Part shown: positions 16,348 to 28,297 of the stretch, piece by piece
Layout of the letters: the number at the start of each line of letters is the position of its first letter
How positions within the stretch are numbered: the stretch's first letter is position 1
Source of the DNA: Candidatus Bathyarchaeia archaeon
GTDB lineage: Archaea > Thermoproteota > Bathyarchaeia > Bathyarchaeales > Bathycorpusculaceae
Reading direction: 5' to 3'
Length of the DNA: 64,000 bases
Assembly (NCBI GenBank): GCA_041447175.1
Contig: CP166960.1
Span: 1,015,507-1,079,506 of the forward strand
The notes under the pieces: generated by a model
The model's input: the letters and a program-made list of their open reading frames with translations, nothing else
Told to the model about the DNA's origin: nothing
Databases searched by the model: none
Made by a program: the position numbers and the translations under genes

Positions 16348-17384
16348 TGGCGAAACTTTTCTTTTTGGTCAGCGGTGAATTCGAATCTCTCTCTTTTTCC
16401 GAGCTCCAAGCAATTCTCCAAGCAGAAGGCTACGCCTATTCGGTTACGGATAAACTGGACCAAATTCTGAGGCTTACCGCGGACGGGGAATGTGTCGTTC
16501 AGGTGCATCGCAGAAGTGCTTACACGCGTGTGTGTGCAGAGGAGTTGTTTGTGTGTGACGCAAACGAGCCAGCCATCACAGAAGCAGTGGCATCAGCAAA
16601 CTTTCAAAGTGTGCTTTGCGAGGGGGAAACGTTTGAGGTGCGCATCCGCCGAATCAAAGAATACGCCACCAAAGAAGCCACCATGCACCATGAACGCTTG
16701 CTGGGGAAACTCATCCTGCAAAACGCGCCCAAAGCCAAAGTGTACCTGAAAAAGCCGCAGAAAAGCTTCTTTGGCGTCCTCACCAGCGGTAAGCTGGTCT
16801 TTGGAATAAAACTTGCCGAAATCATCCCTAAACCGTTTGTGGAGCGCAGAGCCCGCAAGAAACCGTTTTTCCATCCTTCCGCCATGAACGCCAAACTGGC
16901 ACGCTGTATGGTTAATCTTGCGCAGCCAAAAAGTGGCGGTTTCGTTTTGGACCCGTTTTGCGGCACTGGAAGCACTGTTATCGAAGCCACACTTATTGGG
17001 TGCAGGGCGGTTGGGATTGATGTGCAGCCGCGCATGGCAAAGGGTGCACTGCGGAATGTTAGGCATTTTGGCTTGGAGCCTGAGGGCATGATTGTGGCTG
17101 ACGCACGAAAACTTCCGCTTGCCCGTTTGGACTGCATTGTCACTGACCCCCCTTATGGGAAATCCGCTACAACCCTGAAAAGCGGGACACGTGCTATGGT
17201 GGAAGGCATCTTCTCTTCTGCAAGCGCGCTGCTTGCGGGGGGGCAACGGATTTGTATTGCTGCACCTAAAACATTGGACATACGACGCATAGGTGAAACG
17301 TATGGCTTTAGGCATCTGGAGTCACATTTTGCTTATGTGCATCGGTCGTTAACTCGGGAAGTAGCTGTCTTCGAAAAAAGGTGA
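16347..17384 (+). CDS. tRNA (guanine-N2) methyltransferase, TrmG10/Trm11 type with THUMP domain
   Basis: A 345-residue protein. The N-terminal half (1-160) fits a THUMP RNA-binding domain; the C-terminal half is a Rossmann methyltransferase with SAM motif DPFCGTGST and catalytic TDPPYG. This combination is the archaeal enzyme making m2G/m2,2G at position 10 of tRNA. It starts at GTG, overlapping the prs stop by one base, and its TGA lies six bases before the RNase Z ATG. The operon thus pairs nucleotide supply with tRNA maturation. A related THUMP methyltransferase such as Trm14 is the main alternative. Confidence 0.85.
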   Translation: MAKLFFLVSGEFESLSFSELQAILQAEGYAYSVTDKLDQILRLTADGECVVQVHRRSAYTRVCAEELFVCDANEPAITEAVASANFQSVLCEGETFEVRIRRIKEYATKEATMHHERLLGKLILQNAPKAKVYLKKPQKSFFGVLTSGKLVFGIKLAEIIPKPFVERRARKKPFFHPSAMNAKLARCMVNLAQPKSGGFVLDPFCGTGSTVIEATLIGCRAVGIDVQPRMAKGALRNVRHFGLEPEGMIVADARKLPLARLDCIVTDPPYGKSATTLKSGTRAMVEGIFSSASALLAGGQRICIAAPKTLDIRRIGETYGFRHLESHFAYVHRSLTREVAVFEKR

Positions 17385-17389
17385 CCCGT

Positions 17390-18310
17390 ATGAGTTTACG
17401 TGTGGTTTTCTTGGGGACAAGCGCGGCGGTTCCAACGGCGAAGAGAAGTTTACCAGCAGTTCTGCTGCAGCGGGGCAATGAGCAGTTGCTGTTTGACTGC
17501 GGCGAAGCAGTACAGCGGCAAATGATAACCGCCAAAACAGGGTTGCATAAAGGCATGCACATCTTCATTACGCATTTACATGGGGACCACGTGTTGGGTT
17601 TGCCGGGGCTTTTGCAGACAATGGCGTTGATGAATAGGCAAAAACCTGTGGATGTTTATGGTCCTGTGGGGTTAGCGCGTTTTTTGGAGTGTACGCGGGA
17701 GACGCTTCAGTTTCAGCTTACCTTTGAGGTCACCGTGCATGAGTTTGAGGGTTCAGGCGTGGTTTGTGACCAAGAGGAATACACAGTTTCTGCGACCCCC
17801 ACTAATCACTCGATGGTAAGCTTTGGTTACGCGTTTGAGGAAAAGCCTCGTGCAGGAAAGTTCCACCCAGAAAAAGCCCAAGCATTGGGTGTTCCGTTGG
17901 GTGAAGCTTGGAGCTTGCTGCAGCGTGGCGTGGACTTTGTTTTGCCTGATGGGCGCGTGGTGAAAACTGAGGAGGTTTCGGAGGCGCCAAGGAAAGGCAG
18001 AAAAATCGTTTATTCAGGTGACACAAAGCCTTTTGAGGCGTTTGCAGCGTTTGCGGCGGATGCGGATTTGGTTATTCATGAAGCCACTTTTGAAGACGCT
18101 TTAAAGGAGAGGGCGGATGTGGATGGGCATTCGACGCCAAGCCAAGCGGCAGCACAAGCTAAAGCGGCAGATGCCAAGCTGCTTGTCTTAACCCACATAA
18201 GCGCACGATACACGGATACGGAGCTACTTTTAGAGCAGGCAAAAAAGGTTTTCCCCAACACCATAGTCGCGCAGGACTTTTTAGAGTTAGAGCTGCCCTT
18301 AAGCAAATAG
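17390..18310 (+). CDS. rnz: Ribonuclease Z (tRNA 3' endonuclease)
   Basis: A 306-residue MBL-fold nuclease with the LGTSAAVPT N-terminus, HLHGDH metal motif and YSGDTKP strand typical of RNase Z, which trims tRNA 3' trailers before CCA addition. ATG 17390 is preferred because GGTGA lies six bases upstream; a GTG three codons earlier is less likely. It is the last gene of the prs / methyltransferase / rnz run. The stop overlaps the 3' end of the convergent sugar isomerase gene by 12 bases. Confidence 0.9.
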   Translation: MSLRVVFLGTSAAVPTAKRSLPAVLLQRGNEQLLFDCGEAVQRQMITAKTGLHKGMHIFITHLHGDHVLGLPGLLQTMALMNRQKPVDVYGPVGLARFLECTRETLQFQLTFEVTVHEFEGSGVVCDQEEYTVSATPTNHSMVSFGYAFEEKPRAGKFHPEKAQALGVPLGEAWSLLQRGVDFVLPDGRVVKTEEVSEAPRKGRKIVYSGDTKPFEAFAAFAADADLVIHEATFEDALKERADVDGHSTPSQAAAQAKAADAKLLVLTHISARYTDTELLLEQAKKVFPNTIVAQDFLELELPLSK

Positions 18311-19084
18311 TTTTTGCAGTTTCTGCACCGTTTCCTCTACGTTAAAGACGGCTTCGGTGAGAACGGTTTCTGAGAAACCGGTGGCTTTGAGCATTTTTGC
18401 GAATTGCTGCCAGTCAATTGAGCCATAACCTAAACCAAGGTGCTCGTCAGTTTCTCCGTGGTTGTCGCTGATGTGAACGTGGGCGATTTGGTTGGGCAAC
18501 TGTTGCAGAAATGGCTCAATCTGGGCTTCCAAATGCGCGTGTCCAGTGTCTAAGACGATGCCGATGTCGGTTAAGCCTGTTTCCTTGTAGAAACGGTTAA
18601 AGTCATCGGGGGTTTTCATGAGGAAGTTGTATTTTTCAGGCAGGTTTTCCATGGCAATTTTCAACCCCAAATCAGCCGCATTCCGGTGCAGTTCGGTGAT
18701 GCTTTGAGCGTTTTGTTTCCAGTCTGCGCCGGGATAGAAGGAGCTTATGCCAGATTTGCAGCCGGGATGAAAAACCCACAAATAAGCGTCCAAATCGCTG
18801 GCGTATTGTTGGCTTTGTTTGAGGCGGTTCATGGTGGCTTTAAGCATGGTTTTGCTGGGGGAGGCGACGTTTATGTCGGCGAAGGGGGCGTGGATGGAGT
18901 ACTTGAGATTATAGGATTTTGCGGCTTCGTTAAGGGTTGCTACACGTTTTTTGTTTAAGGTGTGAGTTCCATCATCAACGATTTCAACGTGTGGAACGGG
19001 GGTTTTGTCAAGTTGTTTGGTCATTTTGTTGAAGGGTTCGCTGAGCATATAAAGCATAGAAAGCCCGATTCGGGGTTTGGACAT
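18299..19084 (-). CDS. Sugar phosphate isomerase/epimerase (xylose isomerase-like TIM barrel)
   Basis: A 261-residue TIM-barrel protein of the AP-endonuclease-2/xylose-isomerase superfamily. Metal-site segments visible are YSIHAPF, MENLPE, VLDTGHAHLE and HVHISDNHGETDEH, supplying the usual Glu/Asp/His ligands. The substrate cannot be told from sequence; family members isomerise or epimerise sugars and related compounds, while true DNA endonuclease IV is less likely given the small size. ATG 19084 follows GAGGA. The gene is convergent with rnz. Confidence 0.8.
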   Translation of the reverse strand: MSKPRIGLSMLYMLSEPFNKMTKQLDKTPVPHVEIVDDGTHTLNKKRVATLNEAAKSYNLKYSIHAPFADINVASPSKTMLKATMNRLKQSQQYASDLDAYLWVFHPGCKSGISSFYPGADWKQNAQSITELHRNAADLGLKIAMENLPEKYNFLMKTPDDFNRFYKETGLTDIGIVLDTGHAHLEAQIEPFLQQLPNQIAHVHISDNHGETDEHLGLGYGSIDWQQFAKMLKATGFSETVLTEAVFNVEETVQKLQKLFA

Positions 19085-19390
19085 TCGGATTCCTCAAGAG
19101 GGTTTGCGTTTACAGTTTAGCTCGCACCTAATAACTCTAGTCACCTTTGACGCGTGATTTCACATACGCTACCGTTAAAGACAGGTCCTCTGACAACAAC
19201 TTTCGAAAAACACATAACAGATTTTATGTTGCTACCTATTTGCGGACAAAAAGTTAAGTTAAATTAGAGGCGAGGAACACTGCGAAGGTCAATGTCTGCT
19301 GATATGAACAGGTTGAAGCGTTGACTTTTAGGAAAAAGCCATTCAAGGTTACTGCCAACGGGAAGGTGCTCGAAATGACCATGTATAGGG
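19085..19390. other. Intergenic region, 306 bases
   Basis: Lies between the start of the isomerase gene and the end of the GH63 gene, both on the minus strand. The only ORF here is antisense to the glycosidase and unconvincing. I see no RNA gene or repeat. Confidence 0.3.
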
Positions 19391-22120
<2,730 letters not shown>

Positions 22121-22279
22121 AAAATCACACCAAAACATGACCGCAAAAATTTTCATGTGAAAACGTTATTATAAGAATTTGTGACTGCTTGCAATCTACA
22201 AAGACCCAAAAAAATGGAGTGCCCCCTTGTTCTGGGGCTTTGCCTGTCTAAACATAAGTTATGGAAAGTTGGGTTACGT

Positions 22280-22651
22280 TCAATCGGCTTTTGTTTGGTC
22301 GTACTTATTTTTTTCTTGTTCCTCAGTTTTCATTTCACGGTCCAAAAAATAGCTTAAAAACGTTCGGATTAGGGCTATGGCGGCAAGTTTGCTGATTTGA
22401 TCCCAACTGGGCGCGACCGCGGTGCCAATGATGTCAGCGGCTAATTGAAATTCTAAAGCGATGATAAGAAAGCGCCCGAAAGCCAATCGAAGCTTCAGGT
22501 ACCTGACAATCCGTTCTCGGGAAAGCAGCGCTCTTAAAACCATGAAAACCGCCACCGCGATGCCTACGCCGATTATGGTGACGCTGGACATTTCGGCGAA
22601 CAGCTTTAAGCCTGCAGCGGCTTCTTTGAAAACCTCTTCGACTTCGCTCAT
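22280..22651 (-). CDS. DUF1622 family membrane protein
   Basis: A 123-residue protein with about three hydrophobic helices (20-40, 58-75 and 85-105), the RYLKLRLAFGRFLIIALEFQ-type central helix and a charged C-terminal tail rich in Glu/Lys. This matches the DUF1622 family of small membrane proteins of unknown function. It is the last gene of the sulfatase / BASS transporter / DUF1622 run on the minus strand, 26 bases after the transporter. Confidence 0.78.
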   Translation of the reverse strand: MSEVEEVFKEAAAGLKLFAEMSSVTIIGVGIAVAVFMVLRALLSRERIVRYLKLRLAFGRFLIIALEFQLAADIIGTAVAPSWDQISKLAAIALIRTFLSYFLDREMKTEEQEKNKYDQTKAD

Positions 22652-22677
22652 AACAAAATTCCTTCTGAAAGGTTCGG

Positions 22678-23553
22678 TTATTGGAGATTGTTAGCGTGTG
22701 AAGGCTTTTTTCGTCCCCATTCGCCAGCGGAAATCATCAGAAATACAAGAGCAACCAGCGATACGACCATAACTGTCACGCCGACTAGGGGTTTATCGGA
22801 AAAATTGACCGAAGCAACAAGTATACTTGCTGTGATGTTACGTTGTGCAGCGCCTAAGCCTGAGACGCGTTTGATGTCGGGATTTTTTGCACTCAGCAGG
22901 TAACCGGCAGTCAATGCAAAGGCGATGAAGAATACTGAAAATAGAATGGTGCCTGTGCCAAATGTGCTAAGAATTGGATTCCAGTATACTATGAAAAAGA
23001 GGAAAAGCAGCGCCAGTAAACTTACTGTTGTAACTGAGTTTAGCAGTTTGGCTGCGTGTTCAGCAAAGCTCTCGTAACGTTGCCTTATCAGCAAAGCTAA
23101 ACCGAGCGGAAAAAGCATAAGCAGCAGCAGGGGACGGGCGATGTCTAAGGGGTTAATTGCTGCCTCAGGAATTATGAATGGCAGAACAATAGGCAAAAGG
23201 ATTACCGTTGCGACCATAAGCAACGTCATTAATCCGACGGCGAATGCAATGCTTGCCTTAGCAAACTGAGCTAACTTGGGAAGGAAAGGTGCACCGGCAG
23301 CTAATGCGAGAATAAAAAAACCGATACGTACGTCTTCAGGAAAGGGAAGAAAAGTCCCTAACCCGATGATGACCGCGGGGATTATGAGAAAGTTTACAGC
23401 GAGCGATAAAGCCACGATTTTCAAGTTTTTCAGTGATTGCAAAATCAACTTTACGGTTAGGCTAAAGCCCATAGCCAGCATACTGCCGACTACGAACAAA
23501 AATGCGAAAAGGGGAATGAGTACGGAAGCAACTGGCGCAGCGACCTCAGACAA
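22678..23553 (-). CDS. BASS-family (bile acid:Na+ symporter-like) transporter
   Basis: A 291-residue polytopic protein with nine to ten hydrophobic helices and the fold pattern of bile acid:sodium symporters and ACR3 transporters: small-residue repeats such as AAGAPFLPKLAQFAK and a late GLGAAQRNITASILV helix that corresponds to the conserved crossing region. It starts at TTG with GGAGG ten bases upstream, 40 bases after the sulfatase stop. In this setting it may carry an organic anion or sulfate-ester product; arsenite transport is less likely because arsenic genes are absent. Confidence 0.8.
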   Translation of the reverse strand: MSEVAAPVASVLIPLFAFLFVVGSMLAMGFSLTVKLILQSLKNLKIVALSLAVNFLIIPAVIIGLGTFLPFPEDVRIGFFILALAAGAPFLPKLAQFAKASIAFAVGLMTLLMVATVILLPIVLPFIIPEAAINPLDIARPLLLLMLFPLGLALLIRQRYESFAEHAAKLLNSVTTVSLLALLFLFFIVYWNPILSTFGTGTILFSVFFIAFALTAGYLLSAKNPDIKRVSGLGAAQRNITASILVASVNFSDKPLVGVTVMVVSLVALVFLMISAGEWGRKKPSHANNLQ

Positions 23554-23593
23554 TCATCCGCGTCCTCCATGACACTGTTCAATCAGGGTCGCC

Positions 23594-25948
23594 TCACTGT
23601 CTGGCCATTACCGTACGCATTTTTGCTTCCGCATCTTCAATGAGCTCGCCGCTGACATCCACCACTATGCTGTTGATTTTTCCTGTAAACTTGAATTGCC
23701 CCTTGTAGTCAGGAGTCACAGGCGCACTGGGAGCTTCACCGATGGAGAATTTTCCGCTTAAGCCAATGGCAATCGGGATAGTAACAGGTATATCGCCTTG
23801 TCCAACCAGTTCGTTGTCAATGAAGAGTTTTCCGCGTCCAGCAGCGCCTTTTCCAGCAGCAGGGTCAGGCTTTCCAGTTACTTCAAATTCGTAACGCAGC
23901 TTATGGTGGCCTGTGGGAATGGTTTTTTCAGATTCAATATGGTATATGGCTTTGGCTAAATAATTGTGTACGTAGTGCAGTTTGTTATCTTTCACATATA
24001 GGGCGTAACCGCCGTCATTGGCACCGTGTGAAACAAGTAAACCCTCAACTGCATCGCTTGTTATGTCAACGTCTGCGGTGATTGTGTGCGTACGGTTAAG
24101 CACCTTCACAGCAACGTCTGGAGGAATAGGCTCAGTTTCAGGGTAGTAAATGTAACTTGTGCGTTCATCAGCTATCTGAGGCCTAACTTCAGCAAAGCGT
24201 GAAGTGCCTCTGCCGTCAACAGGTAACACGTGGTATTTGCCTGCTTCAACATACCACTGAGCAATCATCTCGATTAGGCGGGGCCTGTTTTCTTGTGCGA
24301 CGTTGTTGTTTTCAGTTGGGTCTTCAACCAGATTGTACAGTTCCCACCCAGTCGCGTCTAATCGCGTAAGTTCCTCGGCAGAAATGGGCATACCAAACGG
24401 TTTTCCTGCCTCGGCAAATGAGGGACCAGGCCAGGGACAAACCGCTCGCCACCCGTCATGATAAATCGAGCGGTGCCCCAGCATTTCAAAGTACTGTGTG
24501 TGGTGGTGGGTTGGGGCTGTGGCGTTGTCGAAGGTGTGGGCAAAGCTTAAGCCTTGGATTGGAGACTGCGCAACGCCTTTAATCATTGATGGCGGTTCAA
24601 TTTCCAACGCTTCAAGCACTGTGGGAACCATGTCTATGGCGTGGGCATATTGGGTTCGGAGTTCGCCTTTGGCTTTGATGCCTGCGGACCAGTGTACTAT
24701 GAAGGCGTCACTTGTTCCGCCCCGGTAGGTTTCGCGTTTCCATCGGCGAAATGGCGTGTCACCAGCCCATGTCCATCCCCACGGGTAGTGATTGAAGGTT
24801 TCGGGTCCACCGATTTTGTCCAGCATTTTAAGGTTATCTTCTAACAGTTCGGGGACATTGTTGAAGAACAGGTTTTCGTTGATTGACCCATGCGGTCCGC
24901 CCTCTGCGCTGGCGCCGTTATCCGACAGAACCATTATGAGCGTGTTGTAGAACTCACCTATGCTTTTCAGAAAATCCAGCAGTCTGCCAATGTGGTAGTC
25001 CGTGTGGGACAGGAAACCTGCAAAAACCTCCATCATGCGTGAATAGACCTTTTTCTCTTCGGGGGAGCATTCGCTCCAAGGTTTCACGTCGGGGTCATGA
25101 CGAGAAAGCTCTGCGTTTTCAGGCAGTATGCCCCTTTCTTTTTGTTTTTGGAAAACTTTTTCACGGTAGGCTTCCCAACCATCATCAAACTTGCCTTTGT
25201 ACTTGTCCGCCCATTCTTTGGGAACGTGGTGAGGGGCATGCATTGCGCCTGTACAGAAGTACATGAAGAAAGGCTTGTTTGGCGCGACCTGTTTTGCGCT
25301 GGCAATGAAGGAGATGGCTGTGTTTACCAAGTCTTCGGTTAAGTGGTAGCCTTCTTCAGGGGTTTTTGGCGGTCGAACGTTGTGGTTATCTGAGGTTAAG
25401 TCAGGATAGTACTGGTTGGTGTCGCCGCCCAAAAAGCCATAGTACCGTTCAAACCCGCGGGCTAAGGGCCAGCGGTTGTAGGGTCCAGCGCCTGAAATTT
25501 CGTTAGCTGGGGTTAGGTGCCATTTCCCCACCGCGTATGTGCTGTATCCTTTTTGTTGAAGAATCTCTGAAAGAAAACCGTTCTCGAAGGGGATATAGCC
25601 GTTATATCCGGGGTAGCCAGTGGAGATTTCGGTTATTGCAGCCATCCCGTTTGAATGGTGATTTCTTCCAGTTAGAATGCATGACCGAGTTGGCGAACAC
25701 AGCGCGGTGGTGTGCATGTTGGTGTAGAGTAAGCCATTGGAGGCGAGGCTGTCCAGATTAGGTGTGGATATGAGGCTTCCATAGCAGCCTAGCTGACCAT
25801 AACCGGTGTCATCCAAAATTATGAACAAAACATTTGGAGAACCTTCCTTGGCTCGAAGAGGCATCGGCCAAGCTGGACTTGACTGGTCAACCGTGCGACC
25901 GATGATTCCAGAAAATGCGCTTCCAGGTTTATACTCATTTAAAGGCAT
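23594..25948 (-). CDS. Type I (formylglycine-dependent) arylsulfatase
   Basis: A sulfatase of about 784 residues starting at ATG 25948 (AAGGTGA just upstream; a GTG three codons earlier is possible). The signature CSPTRS (C84 in this numbering) is the cysteine to be converted to formylglycine, followed by LTGR. Two Asp of the metal site lie in IILDDTGYG. The last 150 or so residues are a beta-sandwich tail, as in the long AtsA-like sulfatases of mycobacteria. There is no signal peptide, so cytoplasmic action is likely. No formylglycine-generating enzyme lies in the window. Large sulfatases are uncommon in archaea, so transfer from bacteria is plausible. Confidence 0.88.
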   Translation of the reverse strand: MPLNEYKPGSAFSGIIGRTVDQSSPAWPMPLRAKEGSPNVLFIILDDTGYGQLGCYGSLISTPNLDSLASNGLLYTNMHTTALCSPTRSCILTGRNHHSNGMAAITEISTGYPGYNGYIPFENGFLSEILQQKGYSTYAVGKWHLTPANEISGAGPYNRWPLARGFERYYGFLGGDTNQYYPDLTSDNHNVRPPKTPEEGYHLTEDLVNTAISFIASAKQVAPNKPFFMYFCTGAMHAPHHVPKEWADKYKGKFDDGWEAYREKVFQKQKERGILPENAELSRHDPDVKPWSECSPEEKKVYSRMMEVFAGFLSHTDYHIGRLLDFLKSIGEFYNTLIMVLSDNGASAEGGPHGSINENLFFNNVPELLEDNLKMLDKIGGPETFNHYPWGWTWAGDTPFRRWKRETYRGGTSDAFIVHWSAGIKAKGELRTQYAHAIDMVPTVLEALEIEPPSMIKGVAQSPIQGLSFAHTFDNATAPTHHHTQYFEMLGHRSIYHDGWRAVCPWPGPSFAEAGKPFGMPISAEELTRLDATGWELYNLVEDPTENNNVAQENRPRLIEMIAQWYVEAGKYHVLPVDGRGTSRFAEVRPQIADERTSYIYYPETEPIPPDVAVKVLNRTHTITADVDITSDAVEGLLVSHGANDGGYALYVKDNKLHYVHNYLAKAIYHIESEKTIPTGHHKLRYEFEVTGKPDPAAGKGAAGRGKLFIDNELVGQGDIPVTIPIAIGLSGKFSIGEAPSAPVTPDYKGQFKFTGKINSIVVDVSGELIEDAEAKMRTVMARQ

Positions 25949-26163
25949 AAAACTCACCTTTTCATTGTTTTTCAGAACTTCGTCACATGTGGAAACCTTT
26001 GCTCTGCTAAATAGATTTGTGATTGTTATTTAATGCCTACATAGACATTACTAGTTGTCAAGCCACAGCACACATCGGTGTTGCTGCATCATTACAGCTA
26101 CAAATACTTAAAAATTGTATCCGATATTAACTACTTGAAAAAATTTTAAGGAGACCAAAAAAG
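25949..26163. promoter_or_regulatory. Divergent promoter region, sulfatase and DUF1269-like gene
   Basis: A 215-base region between divergent genes. An ACAAATACTTAAAAATTG stretch near 26099-26116 is the best TATA candidate for the plus-strand gene, followed by AAGGAGA at 26149. AT-rich sequence near 26020-26035 could serve the sulfatase operon. Confidence 0.35.
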
Positions 26164-26685
26164 ATGGTTATGTCAAGCCAAAAATCCGTCATGTATGGCC
26201 CCATGCAACTGTTTGTGATGGGCTTTCCCGGAAACGAGTTCAGAGGCGAAATAGTCCCCGCGCTCAACGAAGCCAGAGACAAAGGCATCATCCGAATGAT
26301 TGACTATGTCTTTGTCATGAAAGACGAACAAGGCAACATCGACTGGGCTAAAGGCACAGACTTAGGCAGGAAAGAAATCAAGCAGCTTGACTCAGTCATA
26401 GGTGAATTGCTGGGTTTGGGCGCCGCCGGACCAAAAGGAGCAAAAACGGGCGCAGAAGCAGGCGCAAAATTCGCCGAAAACGACAGGGGCCTATCACGAA
26501 AAGAAATTGAACGAATTGCAGACGAAATTCCAAACAACAGCTCGGCACTGCTGATGATTGTGGAGCATCTGTGGGCGAAAAAAATCAAAGAAGCATTAGT
26601 CGACGCCGACGGAATCATGCTCGCACAAGGTATGCTAACTCCAGAAATAGTAATGGACATCGGAGCAGCATTAGCAGAATCCTAA
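26164..26685 (+). CDS. DUF1269/DUF6325-like protein
   Basis: A 173-residue soluble protein with FPGNEFRGEIVPALNEARDKG near the start and IIRMIDYVFVMKDEQG after it, the signature of a small bacterial/archaeal family annotated DUF1269 or DUF6325, of unknown function. A Gly/Ala-rich middle (GAAGPKGAKTGAEAGAKF) links to a helical C-terminal half that includes an EHLWAKKIKEAL helix. AAGGAGA precedes the ATG. The gene stands alone between divergent and convergent neighbours. Confidence 0.68.
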   Translation: MVMSSQKSVMYGPMQLFVMGFPGNEFRGEIVPALNEARDKGIIRMIDYVFVMKDEQGNIDWAKGTDLGRKEIKQLDSVIGELLGLGAAGPKGAKTGAEAGAKFAENDRGLSRKEIERIADEIPNNSSALLMIVEHLWAKKIKEALVDADGIMLAQGMLTPEIVMDIGAALAES

Positions 26686-26715
26686 AAAAGAAAACAATAG
26701 CACATTTTGAAATGA

Positions 26716-26792
26716 CGCCGTAGCGGCGATAACTGCGTAAGCAAACGATTTGATTTTACTGCGCAGTCTTTCCTTTCTTTTCTTTTTTACTT
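26716..26792. terminator. Hairpins plus T-tract between convergent genes
   Basis: A perfect five-base-pair stem CGCCG/CGGCG with a three-base loop (26716-26728) is followed by ACTGCG (26732-26737) and its complement CGCAGT (26762-26767), then a pyrimidine/T-rich run to about 26792. Placed between convergent genes, this is a likely transcription end signal for the plus-strand gene. Confidence 0.45.
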
Positions 26793-26959
26793 TACTTTGA
26801 CCGGTGGCTAAGGAACAAAAGCAAAAGCTTCAGATATAACGCTTTTTTGTAACAAAAATCCGGCGCCACACAAAAGGGTCTTTTGACAGGCATCGGTGAA
26901 AATGGGTAGGTTCATGATTTTCAAGGTTTGAACTCTCAGATGCTGAAGGATGCTGAAGG

Positions 26960-28015
26960 TTAGATTCTGAAGAGGTAGAAAATTACGAAGAATATCACTG
27001 GAACAATTAGTGAAAGTATGAATCCCCATCGATTAGCACGTCTTGTTAACGCCTCGTTTTTGTAAAAGAACCAGAGTACGAAACCGACAATTGTTACAAT
27101 CAGGTTCATGACCATGAAAACCAAGGTTGACAACATGAATAGGCTGTAAATGGTAAGTGATGAGGAAGGCGGAATTGTGGCGCTTATTGAGAAATTAAAC
27201 AATAAAGTTGTAACGAGCATGGAGGTGTTTAAGCCTAAGCGTAGACCAACTGACCCCGCATCCTTGAGGTTGAATAAAAAAGAAAAACCTGACACAATGC
27301 TAAAAATTATGGGCGTTATGAAACTTTGAATGCTCGTTGCAGCTCGTTGCCTTTGCTGGGTGACAACCATCTCTGCTCGTGGAAGCTCAACAGCCAAAGG
27401 GTAAGAATGAGTCGCCACTGACAACTCAATATCGGTGGTTACCCAACGGGAATTCTCAAAACCGGGGTCAATGCCGGTCTCATTTTCAAGCCAAACTAGC
27501 TGTATGTTGTATCCGTGGGTGAGCAACTCGACAGCGACCACTAATTCGATTGTGTCGAAGGGAAAATCGCTTGCATCAGGTGGCGAGCTAAAGGCACCGG
27601 TTATGCGGTAAATTTCGTATTTCACATCCCCGGTTAAGTCACTGCTTACAAGAACGGTGGTTGCAGGATTAACCGGATACCCGTTCATTAGATACCAATC
27701 AATTGTCTCGATGTTGGGGTCAACCCAGAAGAAGTAAAGGTAAATGTCAAGAGTGTATGAGCCTGAAAGATACTGGTAGCTGTAGATATTATTTAACCAA
27801 AGACCGATGTAAACAGTGTTGTTCTCGTATTCTGCTTCGGGGATTTCCCGTTGCGCTAATGGAAGGTCAAGTTCATCAGCCAAAGGCACCGATGGGTAAG
27901 CATTAACGACACAGGTATGAAGAAAGGCAGCAGCAGAAGCAGAAAACAAAAACCCAACTGCAACCAACACAAAAATAAAACGCAACCACACCCGTCGACA
28001 ACTCACACGCGGCAT
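26960..28015 (-). CDS. Pentameric ligand-gated ion channel-like protein
   Basis: A 351-residue protein starting at ATG 28015 behind GGGAAGG. It has a signal peptide (about 10-32), a beta-sandwich extracellular domain (about 65-225) and four transmembrane helices (about 231-249, 256-276, 286-312, 331-350). Hallmarks of the Cys-loop/pLGIC superfamily are the VYIGLWLNNIY strand, the FPFD of the Pro-loop (151-154), a Pro in TM1 and the SATIPPSSSLTIYS link between TM2 and TM3. The loop cysteines are absent, as in bacterial members such as GLIC. A homopentameric cation or anion channel is likely; ligand unknown. Confidence 0.8.
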   Translation of the reverse strand: MPRVSCRRVWLRFIFVLVAVGFLFSASAAAFLHTCVVNAYPSVPLADELDLPLAQREIPEAEYENNTVYIGLWLNNIYSYQYLSGSYTLDIYLYFFWVDPNIETIDWYLMNGYPVNPATTVLVSSDLTGDVKYEIYRITGAFSSPPDASDFPFDTIELVVAVELLTHGYNIQLVWLENETGIDPGFENSRWVTTDIELSVATHSYPLAVELPRAEMVVTQQRQRAATSIQSFITPIIFSIVSGFSFLFNLKDAGSVGLRLGLNTSMLVTTLLFNFSISATIPPSSSLTIYSLFMLSTLVFMVMNLIVTIVGFVLWFFYKNEALTRRANRWGFILSLIVPVIFFVIFYLFRI

Positions 28016-28297
28016 GAAAAAACCTTCCCTGTAGAAACCTGTATTTATCCACAATTTGAAAATCAAATAAACCTATGTGACTACAACACGCCACCTACAC
28101 AACAACAGGTCATTAAAGGCCGCCAGAAAACGGGAAAAAGTTTTCAAACAAGGTTAAAAATTGAAAAGTTTTAATCTTTCTGGATTCTATAGACCTGTAG
28201 AGGATAGCCAGTTCTTAAATGCCAACGGAAAAAACTGATGCTATGGATGCGCTTTTGAAACGCATTAAAAACCTTGGGGAATCACTGGTTGGAGTTT

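Noticed and set aside
26925-26965. Possible tRNA T-arm (GTTCAAA-like) on the minus strand
   Set aside because: No matching acceptor, D-arm or anticodon stem around it; the GATGCTGAAG direct repeat there looks incidental.
28274-28297. Upstream TTG extension of the DUF202-like protein
   Set aside because: The extra eight residues are not part of the conserved region; ATG 28298 is the better start.
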